Shown: positions 18,807 through 28,230, counted from the stretch's first letter. The stretch: DNA of 64,000 bases from JALYOK01 sp963840785 (GCA_963840785.1 CAWJAF010000006.1:1-64000); one strand, 5' to 3'. Notes: generated by a model not told the origin, from the letters alone. Numbers and translations are program-made.

Positions 18807-21800
18807 TTAAAGCAAGGTGCTGTAAAGGGCTTGAGTTTCCGCGCCGGCTGGAACGCCGAGTACGATGGAAAGCATCTCGCGGCAGCGGCGGTACACTTTC
18901 AACGCCTCAGACGGCTTCACCACGCTGACGATGGCAGATGATCAGACGGCGATACAAGATTCTCCGAGAGGTTATCTTGTTGCAATGCACCTTCGTAAAG
19001 CGCAATGGCCGCGTTCCAAGTCACCTCGCTTGTTCGATGGCAAGACCCCGTGACCTATGGTCAGACGAAGAAATTTTTCACGTAGACGGTCTCGGGTTGA
19101 TAAAGCCCACGATTCGCCCGAGTCTGATCTGGAAAGAAATGCTACCGCGATACAGGGCAATGGCTTGGCTTGCTACTCGTGATGAAAGGTCAGTTTGTGA
19201 CGGTTCGACTTGTGACCTCGGCAGTACTCGTTCTGCAAGTCGATCAAAGGCCGACAGCATCGATCCAGCATTGGCTAGCGTCCAGGCGCAACGCGTTGTT
19301 CTGCCGCAGGATTGCACAATCGTTGCGCAACACTTTGCGCAAACGATGCAGCGCTGTTTCCAAAGACAAGCGTGCCACGTCACCCTCGGCGTCCGGCCAC
19401 AGCGCTTCGCAAAGAGTCTCGCTGTTGGCCTCGCCACCGAGCGAAATGATGAGTTTCAAAAGTTGCAGTGGTTGCCGCGGCGTGCGCCCAGTGAATTTCA
19501 GTGGTGTATCGTCGATAAGGATTTCAAAACGACCGAGGGTGTAAATCTTGATTGGCCATGGCCAATGCTCGATCTCAATCGGGGCCGGTAAAGTTTTGTG
19601 CTTGCGAATTAGGCGCTGCACATATTCCACCTCGATGCCCATCTTAAGCGCCTCAGCCCAAAGCGTCGGCAAAGTTTTCGCATAGTAGCCCGCAGCGACA
19701 ACATAGCTGCCGGCTTGCTGTGCCAATCGCAAACCTTGCCGCAGTAATTCATGGCAATCCTCGAGTTTCTGCTGTAACAAAGCGGCGTGAGCATCAATGA
19801 GTAGTAGCGCTGCCTCGAAGCGAACCATACCGGCGCGTTCGATATTTGCCCGAGCTTCGCGCGCGGTTAGTTCGGCCGATTCGTATTCGCCGGCCTCCAC
19901 TTGCGCCAATGCAAGCGGCAGGCGGAAGCTCGTTTTCAGGGTGACTAAACCAAGCTGATCGACCGACTGCAGCGCACTTTTGAATAGTTCCAGGGCTTTT
20001 TGGTTTTCTCCACGTACAGACCAGGCGGCAGCCTTCGCCCACGTAAGGTAAATCGCATCCATCGTTCGCGGCGCTCGGGAATATGATTCCATACGGTTCA
20101 TCAATGCTTCAATCCCTGTGCGATCACATATAGCCGCGGCTACTTGTGCCTGCGCCCAGACGAGAATGACTTCTGCGGCCTCAAGTTGATTTTGCTCCGC
20201 TAAATCTAATGCCGTCGAGCAGTGCATTTTGGCAGTTTGAAATTCCCCATCGGTGAACGCCAAAAACGATAGCCGGTGGAGAATAATAGCTTTAGTCAGC
20301 GCCGAGACCCTATCGTCTTCAAGCACTGGGAGAGCCCGTGCAACGGCAACTATGCGCTGGCGTCGTTGATCGTAGCTCGAAAATATGCAGTAGGTCAGCA
20401 CAAAAAACAACGCGGAGGCACTCTGGTTAGCATCATGGCTTGCTTCGATGAGGGCCAGTACGTGATCGATATAGCTGGGTAGCTTCGCATTACCAGGCTG
20501 GCGATAGGCCAACGCCATGATCATCCCCGTAAATACGGCGAGTTTCAATTCTTTTGAGGGGAAGTGCGATGACTTTGACAGCAAATCTTCAAGAATCGGT
20601 ATCCACTTGTCGATCTGTGTGAAATCGTGTGCCTCAAAATAATAGGTTTGTACGATTGCCGCAACACAAACCGCTTGACCTATGTAATCGTCCTGGTCGC
20701 GAAAGTGCGCAAAAGTTTCTTCTAGTTGCTTTCTTGCTTCCAATGGTCTGACTTGAACTAAGGATGCACCGTGCCAATACACAAGCCAAGGCGTTTCCGT
20801 GATATGTCGTTTGGGCAAAGCGTCGACCCAGCGGCGCAAAGTTTCGCCACGACCTTGGGAGAGCAAATTCTGCGCTTCAGCCAGAATAATTTCTGTTGCT
20901 ACTCGCCAATCCCGGAACTCCACATAAAGGGACAACGCGTCTTCGATCTGACCTGAACGCCGAAGCAGGTCGGCGGCTTCGCGAGAAATTTCAGCATACT
21001 TGGCAGCAGAGAACGTTTGCCGTGCCGTGTTCAACAAAAAATCTCGAAACAACGCGTGGTATTGGTATGTCACGTCCTTCCCATCACGCCGATCAGTAAA
21101 GTAGTGGCGCCGAAAGAAGATTTCCAAGACATTCGCCGCATCGACATTTCCGCTAATTTCTGTAGCCAGCTCTGGGGTCACGCGGGGCAAAAATGCGGTT
21201 TTCATGAGCACATCTTGATGCTCCGCTGGCGCCTTGTCGAAAATCTCACCCGCGAAATAGTCAAAAATTGACTGCTGTGAATCCGTAGCAGACACCACCT
21301 GTGTTCCTTCCGGGTTACCGCGCGCTAACATCAAAATCAAACCCGCTGCCCAGCCGTCGGAGCGTTCGTAGAGTGCCTGGATTCTGTTTTCTTCATTTAA
21401 GTTTTTCGAAATGGAGATATCACGCGATTCTGTTGCCGTGAGGCGAAGATGGCCCCATTGCAGTTGGCCAAGTTTCTGGTCAGCGTTGAATCGCGCTAAT
21501 GCGCTTGGTGGCGGCTCGCGACTGATAATGATCACGTTGACCCCTTCTGGAATTTCCTCGAAAGCTTCGCGGAATATTGCGTGGAGCGAAGACGAGGCCG
21601 CTGTCTCTTGATAGTTGTCTAGCACCAGAACGCTGGGTCGTGGCATGCGCGCAAAGAGATCGCGGAAAAACCGCCGCCCAAAACCACCTAAATCGCTCAC
21701 ATACTCCGCGGTCAACAGTGGTAGAGGCGCCTTTTTCGGCGGTGCCGCGCGGCCCAGGTAGTAGAAGAAGGTCGCCGGATCGTTATCGCCGCTATCGATC

Positions 21801-21994
21801 TGATACCAAATGTGGGTAAGGTTGCGCACTTCCAGGTAGCCCGCTACTAAAGTCGTCTTACCTGCGCCAGGTGGACTCGCGATCCAAATGATCGGATTCG
21901 CTCGACGCTGATCGAGTAGTTCGAACAAGCGTGGACGTGCAACAGCGCCAACCAAACGTGGGCGAGAGAGCTTTGGAAGCGTGGCGCCTGTCAT
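18807..21994 (-). CDS. large MalT/SARP-like ATPase transcriptional regulator (C-terminus frameshifted)
   Basis: About 1060 residues. The N-terminal STAND-type ATPase has Walker A at 41-48 (PPGAGKTT) and Walker B in PSVLVLDNYQETA, with LYERSDGWAAGLILMLARG as in MalT. A long TPR-like helical region follows (residues 330-800). The C-terminal winged helix (KIYTLGRFEILIDDTPLKFT, SETLCEALWPDAEGDVARLS) leads into a BTAD-type domain that is broken by frame changes near 19245, 19140 and 19045 and ends EALKVYRRCREMLSIVLGVP. This is the AfsR/SARP domain set in reverse-MalT style: the DNA-binding part is C-terminal and OmpR-like rather than LuxR-like. The regulated genes are unknown. Confidence 0.85.
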
Positions 21995-22086
21995 ATTCGA
22001 TGATCTTTGCTGTGCGCGGATTTCGATACATTATGCGAAGTTCAGCCTAATAGAACAAGCGCTGGCTTTAGATGTGTGGATGTGTG

Positions 22087-22113
22087 TGTTGACATCGTAT
22101 ACACAACGATATA
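22087..22113 (+). promoter_or_regulatory. promoter with inverted repeat operator of toxin-antitoxin pair
   Basis: TTGACA (22087-22092) and TATATT (22108-22113) are spaced by 15 bases. Between and overlapping them lies ATCGT-N7-ACGAT (22092-22108), a perfect short inverted repeat. The position 30 bp before a ribbon-helix-helix-type antitoxin gene suggests autoregulation by the antitoxin or the toxin-antitoxin complex. Confidence 0.5.
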
Positions 22114-22142
22114 TTCTCATTCAAAATGATTGGACTTAACCC

Positions 22143-22424
22143 ATGCCTACAATTGCCCAAACCCAGCAAATTACAATCAACTTGCGCGCTCGCGCACCGC
22201 AGCGCGAACTTATTGACCGGGCGGCTGAATCGCAGGGAAAGACTCGTACCGAGTTCATGCTAGAAGCTGCTTGCCAGAAGGCACAAGAAGTGCTGGTCGA
22301 CCAAACTGTTTTTATGTTGAACCAACGACGATTTAAGCGATTTCTCGAGTTACTGGATCGTCCAATCGCTCAGAATAAAGGTTTGGCAAAGTTGCTGGCT
22401 TCACGCAGCCCCTGGGACAAATAG
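22143..22424 (+). CDS. DUF1778 ribbon-helix-helix antitoxin
   Basis: An intact 93-residue protein. The N-terminus TQQITINLRARAPQRELIDR then AAESQGKTRTEFMLEAACQK is the DUF1778/TacA signature: a short beta strand followed by two helices for DNA binding as a dimer. The C-terminal tail (VFMLNQRRFKRFLELLDRPI) is the toxin-binding segment that wraps the acetyltransferase. The following GNAT gene confirms the type II module. It probably represses its own promoter. Confidence 0.92.
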   Translation: MPTIAQTQQITINLRARAPQRELIDRAAESQGKTRTEFMLEAACQKAQEVLVDQTVFMLNQRRFKRFLELLDRPIAQNKGLAKLLASRSPWDK

Positions 22425-22436
22425 GTCGAGCACCCG

Positions 22437-22904
22437 TTGCTCGCCCCCACACCGCTCGACGAAAATCATCGACTCGATTCATTTAGATGTCTCGAGCCTA
22501 GCCTCGAGATCTGGCTGAAACAGCGGGCTTACAAAAATCAACTGGATGGCACTTCGCGAACGTTTGTTGTTTGCGACGGCGAAGTGGTAATCGGCTACTA
22601 CTGCCTAAGCGCGGGCTCTGTTTCCCGTGACGGCGCGCCGGGAAACGTTCGGCGCAATATGCCTGATCCCATTCGCGTTGTCGTACTCGGCAGGCTTGCC
22701 GTACACGCGGATTGGGCAAGCCAAGGCTTCGGCCGTGGGTTGCTTAAAGATGCGGTTCCGAGGACTGCGGGGGTTGCTAAAGAGATCGGTGTTCGCGCAT
22801 TGCTGTGTCATGCCATATCTGCGGAAGCAAAAACCTTCTACGTCAAATTTGGTTTCTCGGAGTCGCCGCTGCACCCTATGACTTTGTCGATGCCGATTCC
22901 TTAA
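22437..22904 (+). CDS. GNAT acetyltransferase toxin (TacT/AtaT-type)
   Basis: A 155-residue GNAT protein. The opening LAPTPLDENHRLDSFRCLEP is typical of TacT-like toxins, although family members usually begin a few residues earlier. An in-frame stop immediately before GTC GAG CAC means only the TTG at 22437 can start this frame, unless a base is wrong. The acetyl-CoA loop appears as LGRLAVHADWASQGFGRGLL (R/Q-x-x-G-x-G), and the catalytic Tyr is in FYVKFGFSESP. Relatives acetylate the amino acid on charged tRNAs and stop translation. The antitoxin is 12 bp upstream. Confidence 0.88.
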   Translation: MLAPTPLDENHRLDSFRCLEPSLEIWLKQRAYKNQLDGTSRTFVVCDGEVVIGYYCLSAGSVSRDGAPGNVRRNMPDPIRVVVLGRLAVHADWASQGFGRGLLKDAVPRTAGVAKEIGVRALLCHAISAEAKTFYVKFGFSESPLHPMTLSMPIP

Positions 22905-22987
22905 CCGCGCAGAACAACTGGGGCTGGGGCTTCGCGCCAGCATTGGCAGTGGATATCCGAAAGCGTGAATTCGTATTCTAAAAAAAC

Positions 22988-23020
22988 AAAGCCGACGGCG
23001 CCTATGGCGCGGTCGGCTTT
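22988..23020. terminator. bidirectional hairpin terminator
   Basis: AAAGCCGACGGCGCC pairs with GGCGCGGTCGGCTTT around a TAT loop, with one bulged base. An A-run precedes it at 22981-22986, which gives a U-run on the minus strand. It sits between the plus-strand GNAT gene and the minus-strand lactate permease, so it can serve both. Confidence 0.8.
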
Positions 23021-23086
23021 GCTGACAGGTCGACGGAATGGTTGAAACTTAACCGGGCTTTTTCCGCGTGAAAATTCTTGCGCGAA

Positions 23087-24808
23087 CTATTTCGGCCAAA
23101 TCACCATATCGGTAAAGGGCGGCACGTACGCTTGCAGCGTGACAAGCAATCCAACTAAACACGCTAGCGCGATGGAATGGAAGAAAACATATCGCAAAAT
23201 TTCACCTTCATGGCCGAACCAGCCGGTCGCGGTCGATGCGACAACAATACTTTGCGCATCGATCATTTTGCCCATCACGCCGCCGGAACTATTGGCCGCG
23301 CCCATCAAAATCGGACTTAAGCCGAGTTGTTCCGAAGTGGTTTTTTGCAAACCGCCAAACAGCACGTTAGATGCGGTGTCGGAGCCGGTCAGCGCAACAC
23401 CGAGCCAGCCGAGCAACGTGCCAAAGAAAGGATAGAACACGCCAGTTGCCGCGAAGGCAAGCCCTAAAGTCACATCCACTCCGGAATACCTTGTGACGAA
23501 ACCGAGCGCCAACATCGCCATGATCGTCAGCAACGAGTATCGAATGGCGTAAAGTGTTTGACCGTACGTTCGCAACATTTTTCCGAGCGAAACCCCCATG
23601 ACCAAACCGGCAATAATTGACGCAAGCAGAATCCCTGTGCCCGTTGCCGACAGCCAATTCAGCGTGTATGAAATTTTCTCCGGCTTGGCATTTTCTGGCG
23701 CGACCGGCGGCATCCGTTGAATTTGCTCGTTCAGTCCGGGAATGGGGAAATCCAACTTGGTTATGCTGTTGTAACTCATCTTGATCGGCGGTTGGCCTTT
23801 CTCCGGATTTGGATACTCGCCGTTGAGAAAGTTCTTCATTGTCGACGTGCCCCACATGAAGACGACGATGCTCAAGATCGCCCACGGTGTCCACGCGCGA
23901 ATAATTTCGGCGCGCGAGTAACCGTGGTGAACCTGATTCTTTTCGGCTTGCGCGGCAGAAATGGTTTCGCCTTCGCGCGTGACCGAGGTCCAAACGTTAG
24001 CCGGCTTCCAAATTTTGAGGAACAAGGCAAGCGCGGCCATCGACACAATAGCGGCGATCACGTCGACTAATTCCGGGCCTATATAGTTGGAAACAAGAAA
24101 CTGCGGAACGGCAAAAAACACGCCTGCAACCAAAATCGCTGGCCAAATTTGCATCATGCCTTTGAATCCGACGAACGCCCAGATGAGCCAGAACGGCACG
24201 ATCAGCGAAAACAACGGCAATTGGCGGCCAACCATCGCACTCAGGTCCATCGCATCCATTCCCGTGACTTTGGCTAGAGTCAAAATTGGCGTGCCCAGCG
24301 CGCCGAAAGCGACCGGTGCGGTATTAGCGATCAGCGATAGTCCTGAAGCGGCGAGCGGCGAAAAGCCAAGCCCAATCAGCACCGCACCCGTCACCGCAAC
24401 CGGCGTCCCGAAACCGGCCGCACCTTCGAAAAATGCGCCGAACGAAAATGCGACGAGCAAAAGTTGAATGCGCCGATCGGTGCTAATGCCGGCAATGCTT
24501 TCTTGCAGGATTTTAAACAAGCCGGCTTCGCTGGTGAGCTTGTAGAGAAAGATAATATTTAGAATGATCCAGCCGATCGGTAGTAGCCCAAACAAGCCGC
24601 CGGCCATCGCGGTTTTCAATGCCATACCCGAAGGCATTCCGAAAATAACAATCGCGACGAACAGCGCGACAACCAAACCGGCGATGGCCGCGAGGTGCGC
24701 TTTCATATGGAAAAACCCCAAGCCGCCTAGCATGACGATCACCGGCAGCGCGGCGAATGCGACGGACAACCACGAATTATTTAACGGATCATATACCTGC
24801 TGCCACAT
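23087..24808 (-). CDS. lctP: L-lactate permease (LctP/LldP family)
   Basis: An intact 573-residue membrane protein with about 13 hydrophobic segments. Family motifs include LPIGWIILNIIFLYKLTSEA, FSFGAFFEGAAGFGTPVAVT, PVAFGALGTPILTLAKVTGM and the C-terminal LTGSDTASNVLFGGLQKTTS then GAANSSGGVMGKMIDAQSIV. It imports lactate, and probably glycolate, with protons. AGGGGGC precedes the ATG at 24808. The lactate-oxidising Lut genes lie far away at 58332-62440, so transport and oxidation are not linked in one operon here. Confidence 0.95.
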   Translation of the reverse strand: MWQQVYDPLNNSWLSVAFAALPVIVMLGGLGFFHMKAHLAAIAGLVVALFVAIVIFGMPSGMALKTAMAGGLFGLLPIGWIILNIIFLYKLTSEAGLFKILQESIAGISTDRRIQLLLVAFSFGAFFEGAAGFGTPVAVTGAVLIGLGFSPLAASGLSLIANTAPVAFGALGTPILTLAKVTGMDAMDLSAMVGRQLPLFSLIVPFWLIWAFVGFKGMMQIWPAILVAGVFFAVPQFLVSNYIGPELVDVIAAIVSMAALALFLKIWKPANVWTSVTREGETISAAQAEKNQVHHGYSRAEIIRAWTPWAILSIVVFMWGTSTMKNFLNGEYPNPEKGQPPIKMSYNSITKLDFPIPGLNEQIQRMPPVAPENAKPEKISYTLNWLSATGTGILLASIIAGLVMGVSLGKMLRTYGQTLYAIRYSLLTIMAMLALGFVTRYSGVDVTLGLAFAATGVFYPFFGTLLGWLGVALTGSDTASNVLFGGLQKTTSEQLGLSPILMGAANSSGGVMGKMIDAQSIVVASTATGWFGHEGEILRYVFFHSIALACLVGLLVTLQAYVPPFTDMVIWPK

Positions 24809-24897
24809 GGAGCCCCCTGAAAGATGTTATGAGTTTTCGCGCCAGTGTGCCCGGCGGACTTAGTCGCGCAATTTTACAACGAGATGCAGCGCCCGCG

Positions 24898-25206
24898 CTA
24901 TTGCATCAAATGAGGTTCGAGCTGAATAGATTCCGCGTGACGACCTAACAGCGTAATGCTGCCCACGCGCCGGTTATCGCCGTTATCGCTGAATTCGAAA
25001 TCGTAAACGCGGCGAAAAGTCATTTGACCATCGCCATTGCGACGCAATTTTAGCGAGCTCAACGACACGGTCTCGTCGAGCAATTGCAGGCCATCATTTT
25101 GGCAATAGCGTTTGCCCAGCACGATCGCCTGCTCGCGCGCTTGCATCGTGTCATACCAAAACCAAATCGATGACGCGATCACAAAAATGAAAAAGAGTTG
25201 AATCAT
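24898..25206 (-). CDS. DUF3301 domain protein, membrane-anchored
   Basis: A protein of 102 residues with one N-terminal membrane helix (IQLFFIFVIASSIWFWYDTM), then QAREQAIVLGKRYCQNDGLQ, LLDETVSLSSLKLRRNGDG and a strand-rich end (RRVYDFEFSDNGDNRRVGSI). That is the DUF3301 pattern of beta- and gammaproteobacteria. The function is unknown. ATG 25206 is preferred over the GTG at 25215 because GGTGGGA lies just before it. It is divergent from tRNA-Val. Confidence 0.85.
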   Translation of the reverse strand: MIQLFFIFVIASSIWFWYDTMQAREQAIVLGKRYCQNDGLQLLDETVSLSSLKLRRNGDGQMTFRRVYDFEFSDNGDNRRVGSITLLGRHAESIQLEPHLMQ

Positions 25207-25225
25207 AAATCCCACCGAGTTGATT

Positions 25226-25231
25226 TATAAT
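25226..25231 (+). promoter_or_regulatory. -10 element of tRNA-Val promoter
   Basis: A consensus TATAAT ends 9 bases before the first base of the tRNA. No good -35 element at the usual distance was seen. TTGAAT at 25198 is 22 bases away, which is too far. Confidence 0.4.
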
Positions 25232-25240
25232 TATAACAAT

Positions 25241-25315
25241 GGGCGGTTAGCTCAGCGGTAGAGCACTGCCTTCACACGGCAGGGGCCACTGGTTCGATCC
25301 CAGTACCGCCCACCA
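25241..25315 (+). tRNA. tRNA-Val (anticodon CAC)
   Basis: The acceptor arms GGGCGGT and ACCGCCC pair fully. The D arm has AGCTCAGCGGTAGAGC, the anticodon arm CTGCC-TTCACAC-GGCAG gives anticodon CAC at 25273-25275, and the T arm ACTGG-TTCGATC-CCAGT is intact. The CCA end is encoded (25313-25315). It reads valine codon GUG. An integrase remnant 130 bp downstream suggests the 3' end has served as an attachment site. Confidence 0.97.
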
Positions 25316-25444
25316 ATAAAATCAAAAAATGAGGCGCAGCCACGCGCCCCAGTTTCGAGAAAAATCCCGTTTTGGAACAATTTTGGGGCGGTGCGATTTA
25401 ATTTAAAGCTTGCTACGGCGGGCAATTTAAGGAGTGTCCGCGCA

Positions 25445-25579
25445 ATGCCCACTCCTGAAAAACACGGCGAGTATTGGCGGGTCAAAATCCGTCGCAAAGA
25501 TTTTCGCGCACCTCTTCCACGCTGCGCGTGCGAAAAGCCAAGGCCGAGATCCATCTCGACCGCCAACCCCCAGGATTGA
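25445..25579 (+). pseudogene. truncated tyrosine integrase remnant
   Basis: ATG at 25445 reads MPTPEKHGEYWRVKIRRKDF and, after a frame change, STLRVRKAKAEIHL. This resembles the arm-binding N-terminus of phage/island integrases (EYWRVKIRRKGF then TKAEAE). Nothing of the core-binding or catalytic domain follows. The position just downstream of a tRNA gene is where island integrases sit, so this is probably the scar of a lost island. Similarity is recognised over about 40 residues only. Confidence 0.4.
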
Positions 25580-25663
25580 TTTGATTCCACGAAGTGTTCG
25601 CGCCCGTTAAAGGCGTAGCGTAATATTCGATTTATATTTTTAACTTTATTGTTCGGAAACCTG

Positions 25664-26197
25664 ATGGCCATTACCAAAGAACAACTTTTTTCCGCAGCTG
25701 ACGCAATTGTTGCCAATGGAATCGAGCCCACCCTTGAGGCTATTCGCGCCAAACTCGGTGTGACCAAGCCGCCGCTAACGGATGTGATTTCTGAGACGGA
25801 CGCGTTGAATGCGTGGAAAGCTCACAATGCTGCAAAACGAGAACTTGCGGGTGAAGCCGTACCTAAAGCCATTGTTGAAAGAGTCACCCAATTCGGCAAC
25901 GATCTTTGGGCCACGGCGTTTCAACGGGCCAACGAATTGCTCGCTCCGGAGCGCACGGCGATTGCGACCTCAAGGGCTGAATTTGAATCACAGCAGCGTC
26001 AAGCGCAGTCTGACGCACAGGCCTTGCGCGCCCAGCTCGTCGCCGCTAATGAACGTACGGCGGTCGCAATAGCACGCACGGATGAACAAGAGAAGCGCAT
26101 GGCCCATCTCAGTACGATGCTGAATCAGCTTACGGAACATAACCGCGAATTGATCGCGGCGATCAAGAGCACCGTGCACATTGTGAATGAACCGTAG
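25664..26197 (+). CDS. KfrA N-terminal-domain DNA-binding protein
   Basis: 177 residues from ATG 25664. The N-terminal domain ITKEQLFSAADAIVANGIEP then TLEAIRAKLGVTKPPLTDVI has the KfrA_N (plasmid replication region DNA-binding) pattern: a helix-turn-helix with GxxPT-xxIR-LG. The rest is a long coiled coil (AQSDAQALRAQLVAANERTA). KfrA proteins repress their own promoters and form filaments on plasmids, and chromosomal members often lie in islands. The location beside a tRNA and an integrase scar supports acquisition by transfer. Confidence 0.75.
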   Translation: MAITKEQLFSAADAIVANGIEPTLEAIRAKLGVTKPPLTDVISETDALNAWKAHNAAKRELAGEAVPKAIVERVTQFGNDLWATAFQRANELLAPERTAIATSRAEFESQQRQAQSDAQALRAQLVAANERTAVAIARTDEQEKRMAHLSTMLNQLTEHNRELIAAIKSTVHIVNEP

Positions 26198-26242
26198 TGC
26201 CCAGCGAGGCTCAGCTTTTCCTCGCCTTTGCATAACCCAGGT

Positions 26243-26875
26243 ATGAAGCAAACGCACGCCCATCTCAGCGAAATCGCAGTCAAGACGCTAGAACATTACG
26301 ATCAGCGTGCGCAAGATTTTTGGGAAGGTACGCGCGATCACGATGTCAGCCAAAACATTGCGGCGCTATTGCAATATATCGAGATTCCCCCACCTTTTGA
26401 ACTGCTGGATTTCGGCTGTGGACCGGGGCGTGATCTTATGGCGTTCAAGCGCCTTGGCCATCGCGCGACTGGACTTGACGGTGCAAAACAGCTGGTGGAT
26501 ATGGCGCGTTCTTTCAGCGGCTGTGACGTCCTGCATCAGAATTTTTTGGAACTGAATCTACCTTGCAGTCATTTCGACGGGGTGTTCGCTAACGCTGCGT
26601 TGTTCCACATCCCCTCCCAAGCCTTGCCGCGCGTCTTGAAAGAGTTGCATGCAACGCTGAAGCCTCGCGGCGTTCTCTTTAGCTGCAACCCCCGCGGCAA
26701 TGGCCAAGAGGGCTGGAACGGCGATCGTTATGGGGTGTTCCATGATTTGCCGGCATGGCGCGGCTACCTGTCGGCCGCTGGATTCGTTGAATTGACGCAC
26801 TACTATCGACCGGATGGCCTACCTCGCGAGCAACAACCTTGGCTGGCAAGCGTCTGGCGAAAACTTGAAAATTGA
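26243..26875 (+). CDS. class I SAM-dependent methyltransferase
   Basis: 210 residues from ATG 26243 (the TTG at 26228 is less likely). SAM motif I is FELLDFGCGPGRDLMAFKRL, motif II the acidic LDGAKQLVDMAR, and motif IV FDGVFANAALFHIPSQALPR with VLKELHATLKPRGVLFSCNP, all of the Methyltransf_11/25 type. The substrate is unknown. The ending DGLPREQQPWLASVWRK recalls methyltransferases annotated as tellurite-resistance-like, but I do not assign that. It is apparently monocistronic between the KfrA-like gene and a repeat. Confidence 0.88.
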   Translation: MKQTHAHLSEIAVKTLEHYDQRAQDFWEGTRDHDVSQNIAALLQYIEIPPPFELLDFGCGPGRDLMAFKRLGHRATGLDGAKQLVDMARSFSGCDVLHQNFLELNLPCSHFDGVFANAALFHIPSQALPRVLKELHATLKPRGVLFSCNPRGNGQEGWNGDRYGVFHDLPAWRGYLSAAGFVELTHYYRPDGLPREQQPWLASVWRKLEN

Positions 26876-26892
26876 TTGATTTCGGTCAACCA

Positions 26893-26960
26893 TTTCAGAC
26901 GAATAGATTTTCGAAACACCGCAAATTTGACCTTCGCGAATGGCGACGACAAAAAGCAGG
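26893..26960 (+). repeat. dispersed repeat family C, copy 2
   Basis: ATTTTCGAAACACCGCAAAT then TTGACCTTCGCGAA is a same-strand copy of 6139-6205. It starts about 20 bp after the methyltransferase stop. The remainder of 26876-27120 holds no gene; an AGGAGG site at 27109 belongs to the next gene. Confidence 0.6.
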
Positions 26961-27120
26961 CGAACCCTATATTCGTTGCTTAGTTGGTGAAATATTTCCG
27001 TAGATGAAGCGGTTCCGGGCCGCGCAGTTACAATGATAAACATCCGTAGCCGCATTGCATCTACAAAACGAGTTGATCGTTCATGCGGTTTCAATGTTAG
27101 GCGACTCACAGGAGGGGCAA

Positions 27121-28176
27121 ATGTATAGCTATGATGTTGTCGAGTGGGGCAAACCGTTGCAGCGACGCGAGCGTGAGACGCCGCGGCCAAGCGGAACGCA
27201 GATTCTGCTGAAGCTGAAGTATTCCGGCGTGTGCCATAGCGACGTGCACATCCGCGACGGTTACTTCGATCTCGGCGGTGGCAAACGTTTTCAAATGAGC
27301 GACCGCGGCATGAACCCGCCGGTTACTCTTGGCCACGAGCCCTTTGGCACGGTAATCGCAGCCGGCCCTGACGCAGGCGATGTGCCGATTGGCCAAGATC
27401 GATTGGTTTGCCCTTGGATCGGTTGCGGTGATTGCGTGCGCTGCCATGAGGGGCAAGATAACCATTGCATGAAGCAGCGCTACGTCGGCATACAATTGCC
27501 TGGGGCCTACGCTGATCATTTGCTGATTCCGCATCCGCGTTATTTGGTCGATGCGAGCGGCATCGATCCCGCATGGGCGGCAACGTTATCCTGTTCCGGA
27601 TTGACGACCTTCTCCGCGGTTCGGCAATTAGGTGCGATTCCGCCCGGCGAGTGGGTCGCGGTCATGGGCGCAGGCGGATTGGGCTTAGCCGCCATCAGCA
27701 TACTGCGCGCGCTCGGTCACGAACGTATCATTGCGGTAGACATCGATTCGACGAAATTCGACGCCGCACGTGCGGCGGGCGCCATGGCAACGGTGAACGT
27801 GAGCGACGCGCAGGCAGTGCAGCAAATCCACACGGTGGCCGGCGGGCCGATTTATGGCGCGGTCGATTTAGTAGCTTCAAGCGATACGGCGAATCTATCC
27901 CTCGCGGTGCTACGCAAAGGCGGCAAGTTAATTGTGGTCGGGTTGTACGGCGGCGAAATTCCGGTCTCACTGGTTGTGTTGGTGCAGCGCGCACTGATGC
28001 TGCAAGGCTCAAACGTCGGCACGGTCGCCGAGTTGAAAGAGCTGGTTGAATTGGCGCGTACCGGCAAGCTAAAGGCCATACCCATTGAAAAGCGTTCGCT
28101 TGCCGATGTAAGCCGCACGCTCGATCAGCTTAAGGCGGGTGAAATCCGCGGCCGCGTGGTGATTGAGATTCCGTAA
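27121..28176 (+). CDS. zinc-dependent alcohol dehydrogenase, NAD(P)-linked
   Basis: 351 residues, started by ATG 27121 with a strong AGGAGG site. The catalytic-zinc ligands are in YSGVCHSDVHIRDGY (Cys) and TLGHEPFGTV (His-Glu). The structural zinc is held by CPWIGCGDCVRCHEGQDNHC. The Rossmann motif is VAVMGAGGLGLAAISILRAL, followed by an acidic DIDSTK that favours NAD. A longer reading from 27055 lacks a ribosome site. This medium-chain enzyme oxidises alcohols or reduces aldehydes. It is followed 54 bp later by yghU. Confidence 0.93.
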   Translation: MYSYDVVEWGKPLQRRERETPRPSGTQILLKLKYSGVCHSDVHIRDGYFDLGGGKRFQMSDRGMNPPVTLGHEPFGTVIAAGPDAGDVPIGQDRLVCPWIGCGDCVRCHEGQDNHCMKQRYVGIQLPGAYADHLLIPHPRYLVDASGIDPAWAATLSCSGLTTFSAVRQLGAIPPGEWVAVMGAGGLGLAAISILRALGHERIIAVDIDSTKFDAARAAGAMATVNVSDAQAVQQIHTVAGGPIYGAVDLVASSDTANLSLAVLRKGGKLIVVGLYGGEIPVSLVVLVQRALMLQGSNVGTVAELKELVELARTGKLKAIPIEKRSLADVSRTLDQLKAGEIRGRVVIEIP

Positions 28177-28230
28177 TTTTTTTGAGTTGCGAAGAATCGC
28201 CGCTAAACATAAAAATTGCTATGGAGAAAT

